DNA from: Robertkochia sediminum
GTDB lineage: Bacteria > Bacteroidota > Bacteroidia > Flavobacteriales > Flavobacteriaceae
Direction: 5' to 3'
Assembly (NCBI RefSeq): GCF_016786255.1
Contig: NZ_JADMKT010000073.1
Location: 62,001 to 126,000, forward strand
Length of the DNA: 64,000 nt
Part shown: positions 16,183-26,038 of the stretch, in pieces
Layout of the letters: the number at the start of each line of letters is the position of its first letter
Position numbering within the stretch: the first letter of the stretch is position 1
Notes under the pieces: model-generated
The model's database searches: none
The model's input: the letters and a program-made list of their open reading frames with translations, nothing else
What the model was told of the DNA's origin: nothing
Program-made: the position numbers and the translations under genes

Positions 16183-17478
16183 TTATTCATCCTGAAGTAG
16201 CCTGTACAGAAGGATGGCTGTTCGTTCCGTTAGCGCTTTAAAGGTGTTGAGGTCTATCGTTTCCTTTGGGGTGTGTGCATAGCTTCCCATGGCACCCAAG
16301 CCATCGAGTCCATCAACATACGACGCTACAAATGAGATGTCGGCTGCACCGCGTTTTCCGGGGTCATAGGCCATAACTTCACACTGATTAAGGTCCTTGC
16401 TCACTTCGTTTAGCAGGTCTAATAAGGCTGTATTTCCTTTGGTTGGGGGCATGGACGGATAACTGTCTGTAAAGGTGATCTCTGCAGTGGTTTGTGGCAG
16501 GTTCTTGCTAACGATCTCCTTCATTACCGCGCGAACGCTATCCTGTTGTTGTGCTGAGATACACCGGAGTCCGCCGCTCACAAAAGCGGTTTGGGGTACG
16601 ACATTGCTCTTTCCGAAAACCGTTCCTTTTGAGGGGTTTTCCAGGTCGAGGTTGGTACCTCCCATGATCGCCCCGGCATTAAAGGTGAGGTAATTTACAT
16701 CGCTTAGGCGGGAGTAGAATTCATGGAGTATGCGCGATGCTTCAAAAATTGCTCCGGCACCGGTATTTTCGCTAAAGATCCCCGACGAGTGGGCTCGCTT
16801 CCCTGTAGTCTTTAATTGCCAACCGGAAGATCCGCGTCTGGCTACAACGGCATATTCAAATCCGCTGGAGGTTTCAAATCCGAGAGCAATATCGCTTTCT
16901 TTTGCGGCTGCGATCAGATCCCTTCGGCTTATGGAGAGGGGTTTTCCTGTGCTCTCTTCATCTCCCGTAAGGGCTACGGTGATCTGAGTATTCTCGAGCA
17001 ATCCGTTCTCGTAAAGGGCTTTTAGGGCGTAAACGATGATCGCGTTACCTCCTTTCATATCGTTGATCCCGGGCCCGGTGGCCGTGGAATCATTGATCAC
17101 GGTATATTTCTGGAATGGGCTGTCTTCTTCAAATACGGTATCCAAGTGACCGATGAGCAGGATCTTTTTTCCTTTCGCGCCCTTTCGGGAGGCGAAGAGG
17201 TGACCTGCACGTTCCATTGCTTCAGGCATTTCGATCCATTGGGTGGCGAACCCCATTTCACTCAACGCTTCATTATAGAGCGCGCTTACCGCTTTGACGC
17301 CGGCTTTATTGAGTGTACCGCTATTGATGTTCACTGTGCGCTCCAGGAATTTTAAGGCAGCTTCGTGATTCTGTTCAATGCTTTTAACGATGGCTTTTTC
17401 CTGTGGTGATAATCCCTGGGCGCTAAGGGATAGTGATAGTAGGGCGCAGGCGATGAAAAATAACGGATTGCGAAACAT
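16183..17478 (-). CDS. Exported M20-family metallopeptidase (carboxypeptidase G2-like)
   Basis: A 431-residue zinc peptidase with signal peptide MFRNPLFFIACALLSLSLSAQ. Zinc and catalytic residues are all visible: IGHLDTVF (His111, Asp113), GPGINDMKGG (bridging Asp140), TGDEESTGKP (Glu174 general base, Glu175) and a late GSYAHTPKETI His. The dimerisation insertion lies between. Family members hydrolyse dipeptides or C-terminal Glu from N-acyl compounds in the periplasm. No partner gene is adjacent. Confidence 0.9.
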   Translation of the reverse strand: MFRNPLFFIACALLSLSLSAQGLSPQEKAIVKSIEQNHEAALKFLERTVNINSGTLNKAGVKAVSALYNEALSEMGFATQWIEMPEAMERAGHLFASRKGAKGKKILLIGHLDTVFEEDSPFQKYTVINDSTATGPGINDMKGGNAIIVYALKALYENGLLENTQITVALTGDEESTGKPLSISRRDLIAAAKESDIALGFETSSGFEYAVVARRGSSGWQLKTTGKRAHSSGIFSENTGAGAIFEASRILHEFYSRLSDVNYLTFNAGAIMGGTNLDLENPSKGTVFGKSNVVPQTAFVSGGLRCISAQQQDSVRAVMKEIVSKNLPQTTAEITFTDSYPSMPPTKGNTALLDLLNEVSKDLNQCEVMAYDPGKRGAADISFVASYVDGLDGLGAMGSYAHTPKETIDLNTFKALTERTAILLYRLLQDE

Positions 17479-17525
17479 AATGAAGTGGTTAGTTGATCTA
17501 ATGTAAGGATTATCCGGATTATAGA

Positions 17526-17557
17526 TAAAAAAAATCCCGAACGGAGGTTCGGGATCT
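17526..17557 (-). terminator. Rho-independent terminator of clpX
   Basis: ATCCCGAAC (17534-17542), loop GGAG, GTTCGGGAT (17547-17555). Read on the minus strand, the stem is followed by a run of T (A at 17527-17534 on +). It sits 20 bp beyond the clpX stop. Confidence 0.92.
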
Positions 17558-17577
17558 TTATAATATATGCGTGAAGA

Positions 17578-18810
17578 TTATGAAACGGCCTTCAGCTTAT
17601 TGATCTTAGATCGTGTGAGCTTTTCTTCAGCGTAGTCCTTATCTACCACGAATTCCTTGTCGTCCTGACTTGGCAGCTCGAACATGGCATCGGTGAGAAT
17701 GGTTTCGCAAAGCGAGCGAAGACCACGTGCTCCCAGGCTGTATTCGATAGCCTTTTCTACGATAAAGTCAAGGGCGTCGTCGGTAATGTCGAACTTCACA
17801 TCGTCCATTTCAAACAGTTTGATGTACTGCTTGATGATGGCGTTCTTAGGTTCGGTAAGGATCGAACGCAGGGTTTTCGCATCAAGCGGATCCATATGCG
17901 TAAGTACCGGTAAACGGCCAATGATCTCCGGAATGAGTCCGAAGTCTTTCAGGTCCTTAGGGATAATGTACTGCAGCAGGTTATCCTGATCCACCTGGTC
18001 CTGGTCCTTTCCTGAGTTGTATCCAACGGCCTGCATATTGAGGCGCTTGGAGATGTTTCTCTCGATACCGTCAAAGGCACCACCGGCCACGAACAGAATA
18101 TTCTCGGTGTTCACCTCGATAAATTTCTGATCCGGGTGCTTACGACCGCCTTTTGGTGGTACGTTCACGGTAGTTCCTTCCAGAAGTTTCAGCAAGGCCT
18201 GTTGTACACCTTCTCCCGAAACATCGCGGGTAATAGAAGGGTTGTCGCTTTTACGGGCGATCTTGTCGATCTCATCGATAAATACGATCCCTCTTTCCGC
18301 TTTCTCCAGGTTGTAGTCGGCTGCCTGTAGTAAGCGGGTAAGGATGCTTTCTACATCTTCTCCCACATATCCGGCCTCTGTAAGCACGGTGGCGTCTACA
18401 ATGGCAAGCGGTACATTGAGCATTTTGGCGATGGTCTTAGCCATAAGGGTCTTACCGGTACCGGTTTGCCCCACCATGATAATATTGCTCTTCTGGATCT
18501 CGATATCGTCCTTGGTGGTAGGTTGTAAAAGCCTTTTGTAGTGGTTGTACACCGCAACAGACATCACCTTTTTGGTCACATCCTGTCCAATGATGTACTC
18601 ATCAAGGAAAGATTTGATCTCCATAGGTTTTTTAAGCACTAATTCTGATGAAAGCTCATCAGATTTTGATTGACTGGTCTCTTCCAGAACAATACCGTGT
18701 GCCTGTTCGATACAACGATCGCAAATATGAGCATCAAGCCCCGCAATAAGCAGGTTGGTCTCCGGTTTTTTGCGGCCGCAGAAAGAACATTCTAGATTCT
18801 CTTTTGTCAT
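17578..18810 (-). CDS. clpX: ATP-dependent Clp protease ATP-binding subunit ClpX
   Basis: A 410-residue hexameric AAA+ unfoldase that feeds substrates to ClpP. Residues 8-33 are the zinc-binding domain (Cys8, Cys11, Cys30, Cys33). The Walker A loop GQTGTGKT is at 114-121, Walker B is [11 protein letters not shown], the pore loop is in [11 protein letters not shown], and the ClpP-docking IGF-type loop region is near EIIGRLPV. Full length for the family. It lies 73 bp after clpP on the same strand, in the conserved order tig-clpP-clpX. Confidence 0.98.
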   Translation of the reverse strand: MTKENLECSFCGRKKPETNLLIAGLDAHICDRCIEQAHGIVLEETSQSKSDELSSELVLKKPMEIKSFLDEYIIGQDVTKKVMSVAVYNHYKRLLQPTTKDDIEIQKSNIIMVGQTGTGKTLMAKTIAKMLNVPLAIVDATVLTEAGYVGEDVESILTRLLQAADYNLEKAERGIVFIDEIDKIARKSDNPSITRDVSGEGVQQALLKLLEGTTVNVPPKGGRKHPDQKFIEVNTENILFVAGGAFDGIERNISKRLNMQAVGYNSGKDQDQVDQDNLLQYIIPKDLKDFGLIPEIIGRLPVLTHMDPLDAKTLRSILTEPKNAIIKQYIKLFEMDDVKFDITDDALDFIVEKAIEYSLGARGLRSLCETILTDAMFELPSQDDKEFVVDKDYAEEKLTRSKINKLKAVS

Positions 18811-18883
18811 TTTAAGTAACTTGCATTCCCGGTCGATATCCGGACCGGTTCGGTTAACACTTCATTACAGACCGAAAAGGGGG

Positions 18884-19561
18884 TTATTTTCCTCTTTCCA
18901 GTACTTCATCTATCATTCCGTATGCTTTGGCTTCTTTAGCCTTCATCCAGTAATCGCGATCACTGTCTTCGTTCACTTTCTCGAGGGTTTGCCCTGAATG
19001 CTTGGAGATGATCTGATAGAGTTCATCTTTTAACTTCAGTATCTCTCTGGCAGTGATCTCGATGTCGCTTGCCTGACCCTGAGCGCCTCCTAATGGCTGG
19101 TGGATCATTACTCTGGAATGTGGCAGGGCCGAACGTTTTCCTTTCTCCCCTGCACATAGTAAAACAGCTCCCATTGACGCAGCCATACCGGTACAGATGG
19201 TAGCCACATCGGGCTTGATGTACTGCATGGTATCGTAAATACCTAATCCGGCATATACACTTCCTCCCGGGGAGTTAATGTAGATCTGGATGTCTTTGGT
19301 GGCGTCGGTACTTTCCAGGAACAACAACTGGGCCTGTACGATATTGGCCACCTGGTCGTTGATACCCGTACCGAGAAAGATGATACGATCCATCATAAGC
19401 CTTGAAAATACATCCATGGCCACGGCATTCATTTGGCGTTCTTCAATGATATTTGGAGTGAGCCCCACCGGGATGAGCGAGCTTACGATCTTGTCGTAAT
19501 ACATGCTGTTGATGCCCTGGTGTTTGGTAGCGTAGGCTTTAAATTCTTTTTCTAAATGCAT
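18884..19561 (-). CDS. clpP: ATP-dependent Clp protease proteolytic subunit ClpP
   Basis: A 225-residue serine peptidase with the complete triad: Ser129 in [10 protein letters not shown], His154 in HSRVMIHQP, and Asp203 in [23 protein letters not shown] is the substrate-binding glycine-rich strand. The extended N-terminus (about 30 residues before the conserved core) is typical of Bacteroidota ClpP. It partners with ClpX just downstream. A terminator separates it from tig, so it may also have its own promoter; I could not recognise one. Confidence 0.98.
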   Translation of the reverse strand: MHLEKEFKAYATKHQGINSMYYDKIVSSLIPVGLTPNIIEERQMNAVAMDVFSRLMMDRIIFLGTGINDQVANIVQAQLLFLESTDATKDIQIYINSPGGSVYAGLGIYDTMQYIKPDVATICTGMAASMGAVLLCAGEKGKRSALPHSRVMIHQPLGGAQGQASDIEITAREILKLKDELYQIISKHSGQTLEKVNEDSDRDYWMKAKEAKAYGMIDEVLERGK

Positions 19562-19590
19562 AGGGTTTCGATTGACTAAACGGTTTGTAT

Positions 19591-19625
19591 AAAAAAGGCG
19601 TTAAACCTTACGTTCTAACGCCTTA
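19591..19625 (-). terminator. Rho-independent terminator between tig and clpP
   Basis: Minus-strand stem AAGGCGTTA / TAACGCCTT (19595-19603 and 19616-19624 on +), with a T run on the minus strand (A at 19591-19596). It probably ends much of the tig transcript; read-through would reach clpP. Confidence 0.85.
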
Positions 19626-19651
19626 AATATACTTATTTATTTTATACAGAT

Positions 19652-20974
19652 CTACCCGTAAACCTCTTTTACGAAGTCGTCGTAAGTGATCTCTTTGGTC
19701 TTAAGATTCGCCTTTTCTTTGAAAAGAGTGATAAGCTTCTGACTCATCAGTTGTTCAGAAAGACGCTTGGCTTCTTCCTGGTTAGAAAGTACACGTCCGG
19801 CGATATCGTCAAGAACGCTGTCTTCAGGATCGGTTTGTCCGAACTGTGCCATTTGCATTTTCACGTAATCCTTGGCGAAATCCTTAAGATCCTGGTACTG
19901 CATTTCGATCCCGTGATCTTTTACCAGTTTCCCTTCGATGAGTTGGTAGCGAAGTCCTTTTTCAGACTTTGCATACTCCTCGCTGGCTTGCTCTTCGGTA
20001 AGCTCTTGCTCTCCGGTCATCTGGATCCATTTCTTAAGGAAGGTGTCAGGAAGGTCGAATTTGGTGTTCTCTACCAAATACTCAACGATGTCGTTCATTA
20101 ATTTCTGATCGGCTTGTTGAGCGAATTGCTTTTCAGCATCTTCCTTGATCTTCGCTTTCATTTCCTCTTCAGAAGCAACGGTGTCTTTTCCGAAAAGTTT
20201 GTCGAAAAGCTCCTGGTTGAGTTCTGCAGCTTCTCTTTTGTTGATCTCCTCAACAGTGAACGTAAGCTCGATGTCCAGGTCGTGAACTTCGTCATGGCTA
20301 ACGGCAAGGGCCTGCATGAGTTGGTGCTCGTCTTCAAAAAGGTTCTTGCTTTTCAGGTTAAGCACATCACCAGCTTTTGCTCCGGTGAATTTCTTAGCAT
20401 TGGTCTTTCCTTTTATGGCGTCAAGCGAAAAGGTGAAACGGTTCTCGATCTCTTTCTCTTCGTTCTTGAAGGTTCCGGTGATCTCGCTGTCTTCGGTAAC
20501 TTCTTCCTGAGAGATCAGTTTACCGTATTGTTTAGCGATACGCTCAACCTGCTCGTTGATCATTTTCTCGTCTGCAACGATGTTGTATTGGGTGATGGCA
20601 TCCTTGGTAGCTAGTTCTACTTCGAATTCAGGAGCCAGTCCGAGTTCGAATTCGAAATTGAATTCTTCGGCATCCCAGTCCAGATTATCCTGCGCCTTAG
20701 GAAGCGGATTCCCGAGTACGTCGAGTTTTTCTTCTGTAAGGTAGTTGTTAAGGGAGTCCTGAAGAAGCTTGTTTACTTCGTCAACCAGTACGGCTTTCCC
20801 GTATTGTTTCTTAACCAAGCCCATGGGAACATGACCTTTACGGAAACCTGGAATGTTTGCATTCTTGCGGTAGTCGGTCAGGATCTTGTCAACACGGTCG
20901 CTGTAATCTTCTTTGGTGATGGCAACTTTTACAATTGCATTCAGCTCATCAATTTGCTCTCTTGTAATATTCAT
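19652..20974 (-). CDS. tig: Trigger factor (ribosome-associated chaperone)
   Basis: A 440-residue protein with the trigger-factor layout. The N-terminal ribosome-binding domain includes the signature GFRKGHVPMGLVKKQYGKAV (the F-R-K-G ribosome contact near residues 43-46). The central region is a divergent, insertion-bearing PPIase-like domain, and the C-terminal helical arms start around residue 270. It binds nascent chains at the ribosome exit. The PPIase part is weakly conserved, as usual in Bacteroidota. Upstream is a good TTTG-N19-TATTTTTG promoter. Confidence 0.94.
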   Translation of the reverse strand: MNITREQIDELNAIVKVAITKEDYSDRVDKILTDYRKNANIPGFRKGHVPMGLVKKQYGKAVLVDEVNKLLQDSLNNYLTEEKLDVLGNPLPKAQDNLDWDAEEFNFEFELGLAPEFEVELATKDAITQYNIVADEKMINEQVERIAKQYGKLISQEEVTEDSEITGTFKNEEKEIENRFTFSLDAIKGKTNAKKFTGAKAGDVLNLKSKNLFEDEHQLMQALAVSHDEVHDLDIELTFTVEEINKREAAELNQELFDKLFGKDTVASEEEMKAKIKEDAEKQFAQQADQKLMNDIVEYLVENTKFDLPDTFLKKWIQMTGEQELTEEQASEEYAKSEKGLRYQLIEGKLVKDHGIEMQYQDLKDFAKDYVKMQMAQFGQTDPEDSVLDDIAGRVLSNQEEAKRLSEQLMSQKLITLFKEKANLKTKEITYDDFVKEVYG

Positions 20975-21015
20975 TCTTACTAAAAATATATTATATACCC
21001 CTTAATTTCGGCTTG

Positions 21016-21046
21016 CAAAAATAGCACAAATTGTGAACTCCCCAAA
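21016..21046 (-). promoter_or_regulatory. Bacteroidota-type promoter of tig
   Basis: On the minus strand: TTTG (21046-21043), 19-nt spacer, TATTTTTG (21023-21016). This is an exact TTTG-N19-TAnnTTTG match, about 42 bp upstream of the tig start. Confidence 0.75.
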
Positions 21047-21154
21047 GTTTTTAAGTTGCTGAATTACAAATTATTAAAATTTTAATATTCGCGAACGGCC
21101 AAACCGGGTGCCGATGATCAATGTGGTGTAGGAATTGTTTTGAAATTGAGCGTA

Positions 21155-21502
21155 TTAACGCTTTTTGACCTTGGCTAGGGATTGCAGGAACGATTGCAGG
21201 ATAGAGAGCAATAAGCTAAAGAGCAGGGCCCACCAAAAGCTGTCAACGTGAAAATTATCGACCAGCGAACCTGCCATCATGATAATAAAAGCGTTTATGG
21301 CCAGGAGGAATAAGCCAAGGGTAAGTATGGTCACCGGAAGGGTGAAAAGAATGAGCAAGGGTTTTACGAACAGGTTGAGCAAGCTTAGTGCGAATGCCAC
21401 CCAGATGGCAGTGCCAAAATTGTCGGCAGAAACGCCGGGAAGTATTTGTACGAGGATGAAAACGGCTAAAGCGCTCAGGAGGAGTTTGAAAATGTAATTC
21501 AT
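21155..21502 (-). CDS. Phage-holin-IV-like small membrane protein (PF04020 type)
   Basis: A 115-residue protein with four hydrophobic helices (about 4-22, 28-48, 50-72, 86-106) and a basic tail. Residues such as ALSLLNLFVKPLLILFTLPVTILTLGLFLLAINAFI fit the PF04020 family, which is common in bacterial chromosomes and, despite the holin name, not tied to phage. No phage genes are present here. Role unknown; likely an inner-membrane protein. Confidence 0.85.
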   Translation of the reverse strand: MNYIFKLLLSALAVFILVQILPGVSADNFGTAIWVAFALSLLNLFVKPLLILFTLPVTILTLGLFLLAINAFIIMMAGSLVDNFHVDSFWWALLFSLLLSILQSFLQSLAKVKKR

Positions 21503-21568
21503 AGCTCAGTTTAATTTATACTAAAGATACAGAATTTTCAAACGTCCCCCTGATACTTCAGCTGGTGA

Positions 21569-23113
21569 TTATTGAATAAATACCGTTGGGTAATCTCCTG
21601 GGTTTACGCCCGGGATCGAAGCGTTGTAACCTTCGTTGATCGCCTCGATGATCTCGTGGGCAACGATGGCGTATCCTCTTGGGGTAAAGTGGATCCCGTC
21701 AAGAGAGAAAGCGCCTCCTGTTCCAAAGTCGGTGGTTACACTACCACTTCCGTAATCGTATCCCATTTCGGCAATACGGGTAAACAGCGATTCAACATCC
21801 ATAAGAACGAGGTCGTTCTGCGCAGCAAGGGCGCTTAAGGTGCTGTTGTAAGCTGCTCTGGCCTGGTTCACCGCGGCGATCTCATCATTGTCAAGAGCGT
21901 CCTGGTCGTCAAGTCCGCTAACAGCGCCGATCACTAATGCACCTTCTTCTGCAGTGATCTCCATGCCTTGTTGTAGTTTTCCGAGTACCTGAAGTACTTC
22001 CGGAGTAAGAACAACACTCCCGTATCCGGAAGCCAGTGCGGCCTGATCTACCGTAAGGAGTACCAGTTCTTCTTCTGTCATTTGACGGAAACCAAGCGGA
22101 TTGGTTTGAGAAACCGGTACGTCGATGATCCAACGGTTAGGGCCTTCGTTAAAAGTAATGGCGTACTGGCTGGCCAGGGCCTGAGCCGTTGCCGGGTCTA
22201 CCCCTTGTTGAATAAGTCCTTGTGTGGTGATCCCTGCTACTGCCTGGAAGAATCCGGTAAGTTGTCCGGCTAGCTCAGCGCTAAGTACAAGGGCGTTATT
22301 AGGAACGGTGCGGAAGAAAGGTGCCAGGGTAACATCAGGGATGTTGATCACGACTCCTTTGGCTCCGTTTGCGCTCATATTGTTGATGATCTCACTGGTA
22401 ACAGCACCAAAAACGTTAGGGTCTGTGATGTCGTTGCTGCCATAGCTCGACGGGTCAAGGTTTCCTGTTTGGTCTGTTCCTATACCTCCAGAAGCGGCGT
22501 AGCTCAATACGTCGTTGTTCCCGATCCAGAGCGAGAAGAAGGTAGGCTGTTGTGCCAGGGCGTCTCCCAATACGGTAGCTTCTGCAGAAGAAGCCATTCG
22601 GGCGAAATAAGGGTTGGCAGTAGTGCCGATCCCAGCCACATTTCCGTAGCCTGGGGTTACCAGGTGGAAACTCTTGGCGCCCGGAACGCCCATATTGTTG
22701 AAGGGACCTTCCGGAGCATTGGTGATCTCTGTGGTAGGTGTACCGGCGAGACGTGTTGGGAACGGATTTCCGTTCTCGTCAAAATTGAGTACAAGTCTGG
22801 TGTCTGCAATTTGTTGCCCTCCAAGAAGGAGTCCTCCAAGATTGTCGTTAACCAGAGGTTGGGTGAATGCACCTCCGCCTGCCATGGCGAATTTTTCGGC
22901 CATGATGTTCGGGTATGAGCTCATTTGAGCGTCGAGGTAAAGCGCGCCGTCGGTATATCCTGAGGTTAGCGAGTTACCAAGGGCTACGTAGTTTGAAAGG
23001 TCTGCTTCTCCCTGGGTGTAGAATCCGCTCTCGTCGATCGGATCGTTGAATTCGGGTTCACAACTGGTGAAGGCCGCCATGGCCAGAGCGATATATATGA
23101 ACTTGTTTTTCAT
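21569..23113 (-). CDS. SGNH/GDSL-like lipoprotein hydrolase
   Basis: A 514-residue lipoprotein (MKNKFIYIALAMAAFTSC, lipid on Cys18). SGNH blocks are readable: block I YVALGNSLTSGYTDG (Ser as nucleophile in GNSLT), block III SLWIGNNDVL with the Asn, and block V DGIHFTPRGYAIVAHEI with the Asp-x-x-His pair. A long insertion lies between blocks III and V, making it larger than most esterases of the class. It is 24 bp downstream of a FadL-type porin gene in the same direction. A surface lipase feeding fatty acids to FadL is a reasonable guess. Confidence 0.8.
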   Translation of the reverse strand: MKNKFIYIALAMAAFTSCEPEFNDPIDESGFYTQGEADLSNYVALGNSLTSGYTDGALYLDAQMSSYPNIMAEKFAMAGGGAFTQPLVNDNLGGLLLGGQQIADTRLVLNFDENGNPFPTRLAGTPTTEITNAPEGPFNNMGVPGAKSFHLVTPGYGNVAGIGTTANPYFARMASSAEATVLGDALAQQPTFFSLWIGNNDVLSYAASGGIGTDQTGNLDPSSYGSNDITDPNVFGAVTSEIINNMSANGAKGVVINIPDVTLAPFFRTVPNNALVLSAELAGQLTGFFQAVAGITTQGLIQQGVDPATAQALASQYAITFNEGPNRWIIDVPVSQTNPLGFRQMTEEELVLLTVDQAALASGYGSVVLTPEVLQVLGKLQQGMEITAEEGALVIGAVSGLDDQDALDNDEIAAVNQARAAYNSTLSALAAQNDLVLMDVESLFTRIAEMGYDYGSGSVTTDFGTGGAFSLDGIHFTPRGYAIVAHEIIEAINEGYNASIPGVNPGDYPTVFIQ

Positions 23114-23137
23114 GAGTGTTTTCTTTTTCTGAGGTTA

Positions 23138-24382
23138 TTAAAGGGAATAAGTAATTCCGATCCCGGGAATAAATGCGTTGTTCTTGTACGTCCCTCCAAA
23201 AGGAGCTGCAACACCGTTCTCGAGGTAGTAATCGTAAGAGGCGTCGATCTCGCTAAAGTGAATGTAAAGGAATGAGGCGTCAAGCGCAAAACGCTCGCTA
23301 AGCTGAACGCTAAGTCCGGCGGTAAAGTTGTTGGAATCGTTTCTTGGCGTCTCCGGAGCGAAATACCCTTCCTGTACCGGTGACTCATCAAAGTAATAAC
23401 CTCCTCTAAGGGTAAAGGTTTCGTTGGCTTTATACTGGAATCCGAAACGGTAGCTTGAAGCGTCTTTATAATTTCTTGGGTTGATCGATTCGAGTCCGTT
23501 AGAAAAGATCACATCAAGTGCGTCGTAAGAGTTCCAGAATACGCGGTTGTAATCGAAGGCAACCATCCACTGATCGTTGATCTGGTACGAGGTTCCCACG
23601 CTGAGCTCTGCAGGTAGTGGCAGGTCGGCATCGAACGTGCCATCGGCAAATTGTCCTTGCAGGAAGGTGGGTACATTACGGAAATCGGCATCTCCACCGC
23701 GGGCTTCCATCACGATCTCCGAACGGTAGTTAAGTCCGAGGGTGAGTTTTTCGTTCGCCTTGAACATCACACCAGCGTTGTAACCCCAGGCACCGATACC
23801 TTTTTGATCGATGGTGACACCCAGTCTTTCGCCTTCGGTATTGGTGGTGGCGCGGTCCAGGTTTCTGCTGAAGTTCACACTTCCGCTTACGTAGATGGGT
23901 CCTGCGCCGATGCTCAGTTTATCGCTTATTTTATATGAGATCGTAGGCTGAAAGAAGATCGCTCTCAGGGATATGTCCTGAACGAGGTGTGAACCTTCCC
24001 AGTTCTCCGGGTATTCAACACTTGATCCATAGGGGGTGTAAACCGCGATACCCAGGCTTAGTTTCTCATTGATCTTGTACGACCCGTAAAGGCTGAAAGG
24101 GGTGCTCAGCGGATTGTCGGCTGCAGTGCTGTATCCGAAAGCTTCGTTTTGAAAAACGATGTTACTGAAGATCGCATTTGCTCCGAAACTTGCAGTGAAC
24201 TTCTCTTCTAAAAAGCTCATTCCGGCAGGATTGAAAAATGCCGTCTCTGCATTGTTTACCACGGCTACTCCGGTGTGTCCCATAGCCAGGGCACGTTGCC
24301 CCTGAAGCGCTACTCTGAAACCTCCGGCATAGCTAATTGCCATAGCCATAAGGGCTACCATTGTTGTTAATCTTGTTCTCAT
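23138..24382 (-). CDS. FadL/OMPP1-type outer-membrane transport protein
   Basis: A 414-residue beta-barrel with signal MRTRLTTMVALMAMAISYAGG. The N-terminal hatch has the family motif ETAFFNPAGMSFL, and the rest is alternating beta-strand with many amphipathic segments. FadL proteins let long-chain fatty acids and other hydrophobic molecules through the outer membrane. The pairing with an SGNH lipoprotein points to lipid ester use. C-terminus GIGITYSL, typical of outer-membrane strands. Confidence 0.9.
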   Translation of the reverse strand: MRTRLTTMVALMAMAISYAGGFRVALQGQRALAMGHTGVAVVNNAETAFFNPAGMSFLEEKFTASFGANAIFSNIVFQNEAFGYSTAADNPLSTPFSLYGSYKINEKLSLGIAVYTPYGSSVEYPENWEGSHLVQDISLRAIFFQPTISYKISDKLSIGAGPIYVSGSVNFSRNLDRATTNTEGERLGVTIDQKGIGAWGYNAGVMFKANEKLTLGLNYRSEIVMEARGGDADFRNVPTFLQGQFADGTFDADLPLPAELSVGTSYQINDQWMVAFDYNRVFWNSYDALDVIFSNGLESINPRNYKDASSYRFGFQYKANETFTLRGGYYFDESPVQEGYFAPETPRNDSNNFTAGLSVQLSERFALDASFLYIHFSEIDASYDYYLENGVAAPFGGTYKNNAFIPGIGITYSL

Positions 24383-24453
24383 AAGAATGATTTGATTTTG
24401 GGCTTCGGCTCTTGTTCCGATATACCCTTGATTCTAATTGTAGGTTATAGAAA

Positions 24454-25227
24454 TTAGTGTTTAAAAAAATCCAGGCTTTCCTCGAGGAATGCTGCTGGGT
24501 TTTCTGCGTGTAACCAATGGCCTGCATTGGCTATTTCCCTGATCTGTGCATTTGGGAAATGCGTTCGGATCAGAGGTGTGTCTTCTTCTCTTATATAGTC
24601 TGATTTTGCCCCGCTTAAGAACAGGGTGTCTCCATTATAGGTGTTATCGGCTTCCAATGGTTCACCGATCTCCTCGAGCCTGTTGGCCAGCACATCGAGG
24701 TTAAAGCGAAACGCGAATTGATCGGGCTGCTTTCGGTACAAGTTCTTTAACAGGAACTGACGGATTCCGGGTATCGAAAGGTGCTCGGCCAGCATGCGGT
24801 CTGCGTCTCCTCTTGATCTTACCGCCCGGAGGTCTATTGCTTTAAGTCCGTTGATGATCTCCTGGTGGTGAGGGGCGTAATACCTGGGTGCGATATCGGC
24901 AACAAGTAATTTTGCTGTTCTTTCCGGGTGATCGCATGCAAAGGTCATAGCAGTTTTGCCTCCCATGGAGTGCCCGATGATATTGAAGTCTTCCAGTTGG
25001 TGTTGGTCTGCATACCTTGCCAGGTCGTCACTTAAGGTAGGGTAATTAAAGGTCTCGGCGTGAAAGCTTCTTCCGTGGTTACGCTGGTCGATGAGGTGAA
25101 CCTGATATCCGTTCTTTGCGTATTCTGCTCCCAGGGTCTTCCAGTTGTCAGACATCCCGAGGAAGCCATGCAGGATCAGCAGGGGGGCGCCTTCTCCAAG
25201 TATTTTACTGTACAGTTGGTCTGTCAT
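24454..25227 (-). CDS. Alpha/beta hydrolase (YbfF-like esterase)
   Basis: A 257-residue cytoplasmic hydrolase. Oxyanion region LHGFLGMSDNWKTLG, nucleophile elbow GHSMGGKTAM (Ser), cap domain in the middle, and C-terminal AGHWLHAENP (His). This pattern matches the YbfF esterase group acting on short acyl esters, including acyl-CoA-like substrates. Its ATG directly abuts the pdxJ stop (0 bp), so both are translated from one mRNA. The natural substrate is unknown. Confidence 0.88.
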   Translation of the reverse strand: MTDQLYSKILGEGAPLLILHGFLGMSDNWKTLGAEYAKNGYQVHLIDQRNHGRSFHAETFNYPTLSDDLARYADQHQLEDFNIIGHSMGGKTAMTFACDHPERTAKLLVADIAPRYYAPHHQEIINGLKAIDLRAVRSRGDADRMLAEHLSIPGIRQFLLKNLYRKQPDQFAFRFNLDVLANRLEEIGEPLEADNTYNGDTLFLSGAKSDYIREEDTPLIRTHFPNAQIREIANAGHWLHAENPAAFLEESLDFFKH

Positions 25228-25941
25228 TTATCTCAATCTTTCCAGATACATTTGAACTACGTTCTCAAGTCCCATGTAGAGGGCCTCCGAGATCAGGGCG
25301 TGACCTATGGAGACCTCGAGTAGTGAAGGTAGCTGTTGTCTGAAATACTTTAGATTTTCAAGGTTGAGGTCGTGACCGGCATTGACACCCATGCCTAAGG
25401 ACGTGGCTAAAGCCGCTGTTTCGGCATAGGGTTGTACTCCGTTAGTATTTCCTCTGGCAAATTCTACAGCATAGGCCTCGGTGTACAGTTCGATGCGATC
25501 GGTACCCGTGGCGGCAGCACCTTCTACCATTTCGGTTACAGGGTCGACAAATATAGAGGTTCTGATATTATTAGCCTTGAATTCTGAAATAACTTCTTTC
25601 AGGAAGTCGCGATGCTTGATGGTGTTCCATCCTGCATTTGAGGTGATAGCGTCTACGCTGTCGGGCACTAGGGTTACCTGTGTGGGCTTGACCTCAAGAA
25701 CCAGGTCGATGAATTTTTTGATCGGATTACCTTCAATATTGTATTCGGTGTGCACGATGGGTTTCAGGTCGCGGGCGTCCTGGTAGCGAATGTGTCGCTC
25801 GTCGGGCCTGGGGTGTATGGTGATCCCTTCTGCTCCAAAGTCCTGGATGTCCTTTGCGGCTTTGAGAACGTCGGGTACATTACCTCCACGTGAATTTCTC
25901 AGCGTTGCGATCTTGTTTATGTTCACACTTAACTTCGTCAT
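25228..25941 (-). CDS. pdxJ: Pyridoxine 5'-phosphate synthase
   Basis: A 237-residue TIM barrel that condenses 3-amino-2-oxopropyl phosphate with deoxyxylulose phosphate to make pyridoxine 5'-phosphate. Signature segments: LSVNINKIATLRNSRGGN at the N-terminus, GITIHPRPDERHIRYQD (active-site His and Arg), VTLVPDS, and GVNAGHDLN near residue 190. Length is normal. It is divergent from the CBS-domain gene and directly followed by the esterase. Confidence 0.96.
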   Translation of the reverse strand: MTKLSVNINKIATLRNSRGGNVPDVLKAAKDIQDFGAEGITIHPRPDERHIRYQDARDLKPIVHTEYNIEGNPIKKFIDLVLEVKPTQVTLVPDSVDAITSNAGWNTIKHRDFLKEVISEFKANNIRTSIFVDPVTEMVEGAAATGTDRIELYTEAYAVEFARGNTNGVQPYAETAALATSLGMGVNAGHDLNLENLKYFRQQLPSLLEVSIGHALISEALYMGLENVVQMYLERLR

Positions 25942-25969
25942 GATTCTGCAAGGTTTGAAAAAATCTTGT

Positions 25970-25977
25970 CAAAAATA
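25970..25977 (-). promoter_or_regulatory. -7 promoter element of pdxJ
   Basis: TATTTTTG on the minus strand (TAnnTTTG), 29 bp upstream of the pdxJ start. No clear TTG at the -33 distance. Confidence 0.45.
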
Positions 25978-26038
25978 CGAAGCTTCGCCTGCTTTATTGT
26001 TATATAAATTAATTAATTTGCTAAAGAAATATTGGGAA

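Noticed and set aside
21155-21502. Holin-like gene as a sign of a prophage
   Set aside because: PF04020 proteins are common chromosomal proteins and no phage genes surround it.
25790-26038. N-terminal extension of the CBS-domain protein
   Set aside because: The extra 83 codons are antisense to pdxJ and unlike any family. The start at 26039 is preferred.
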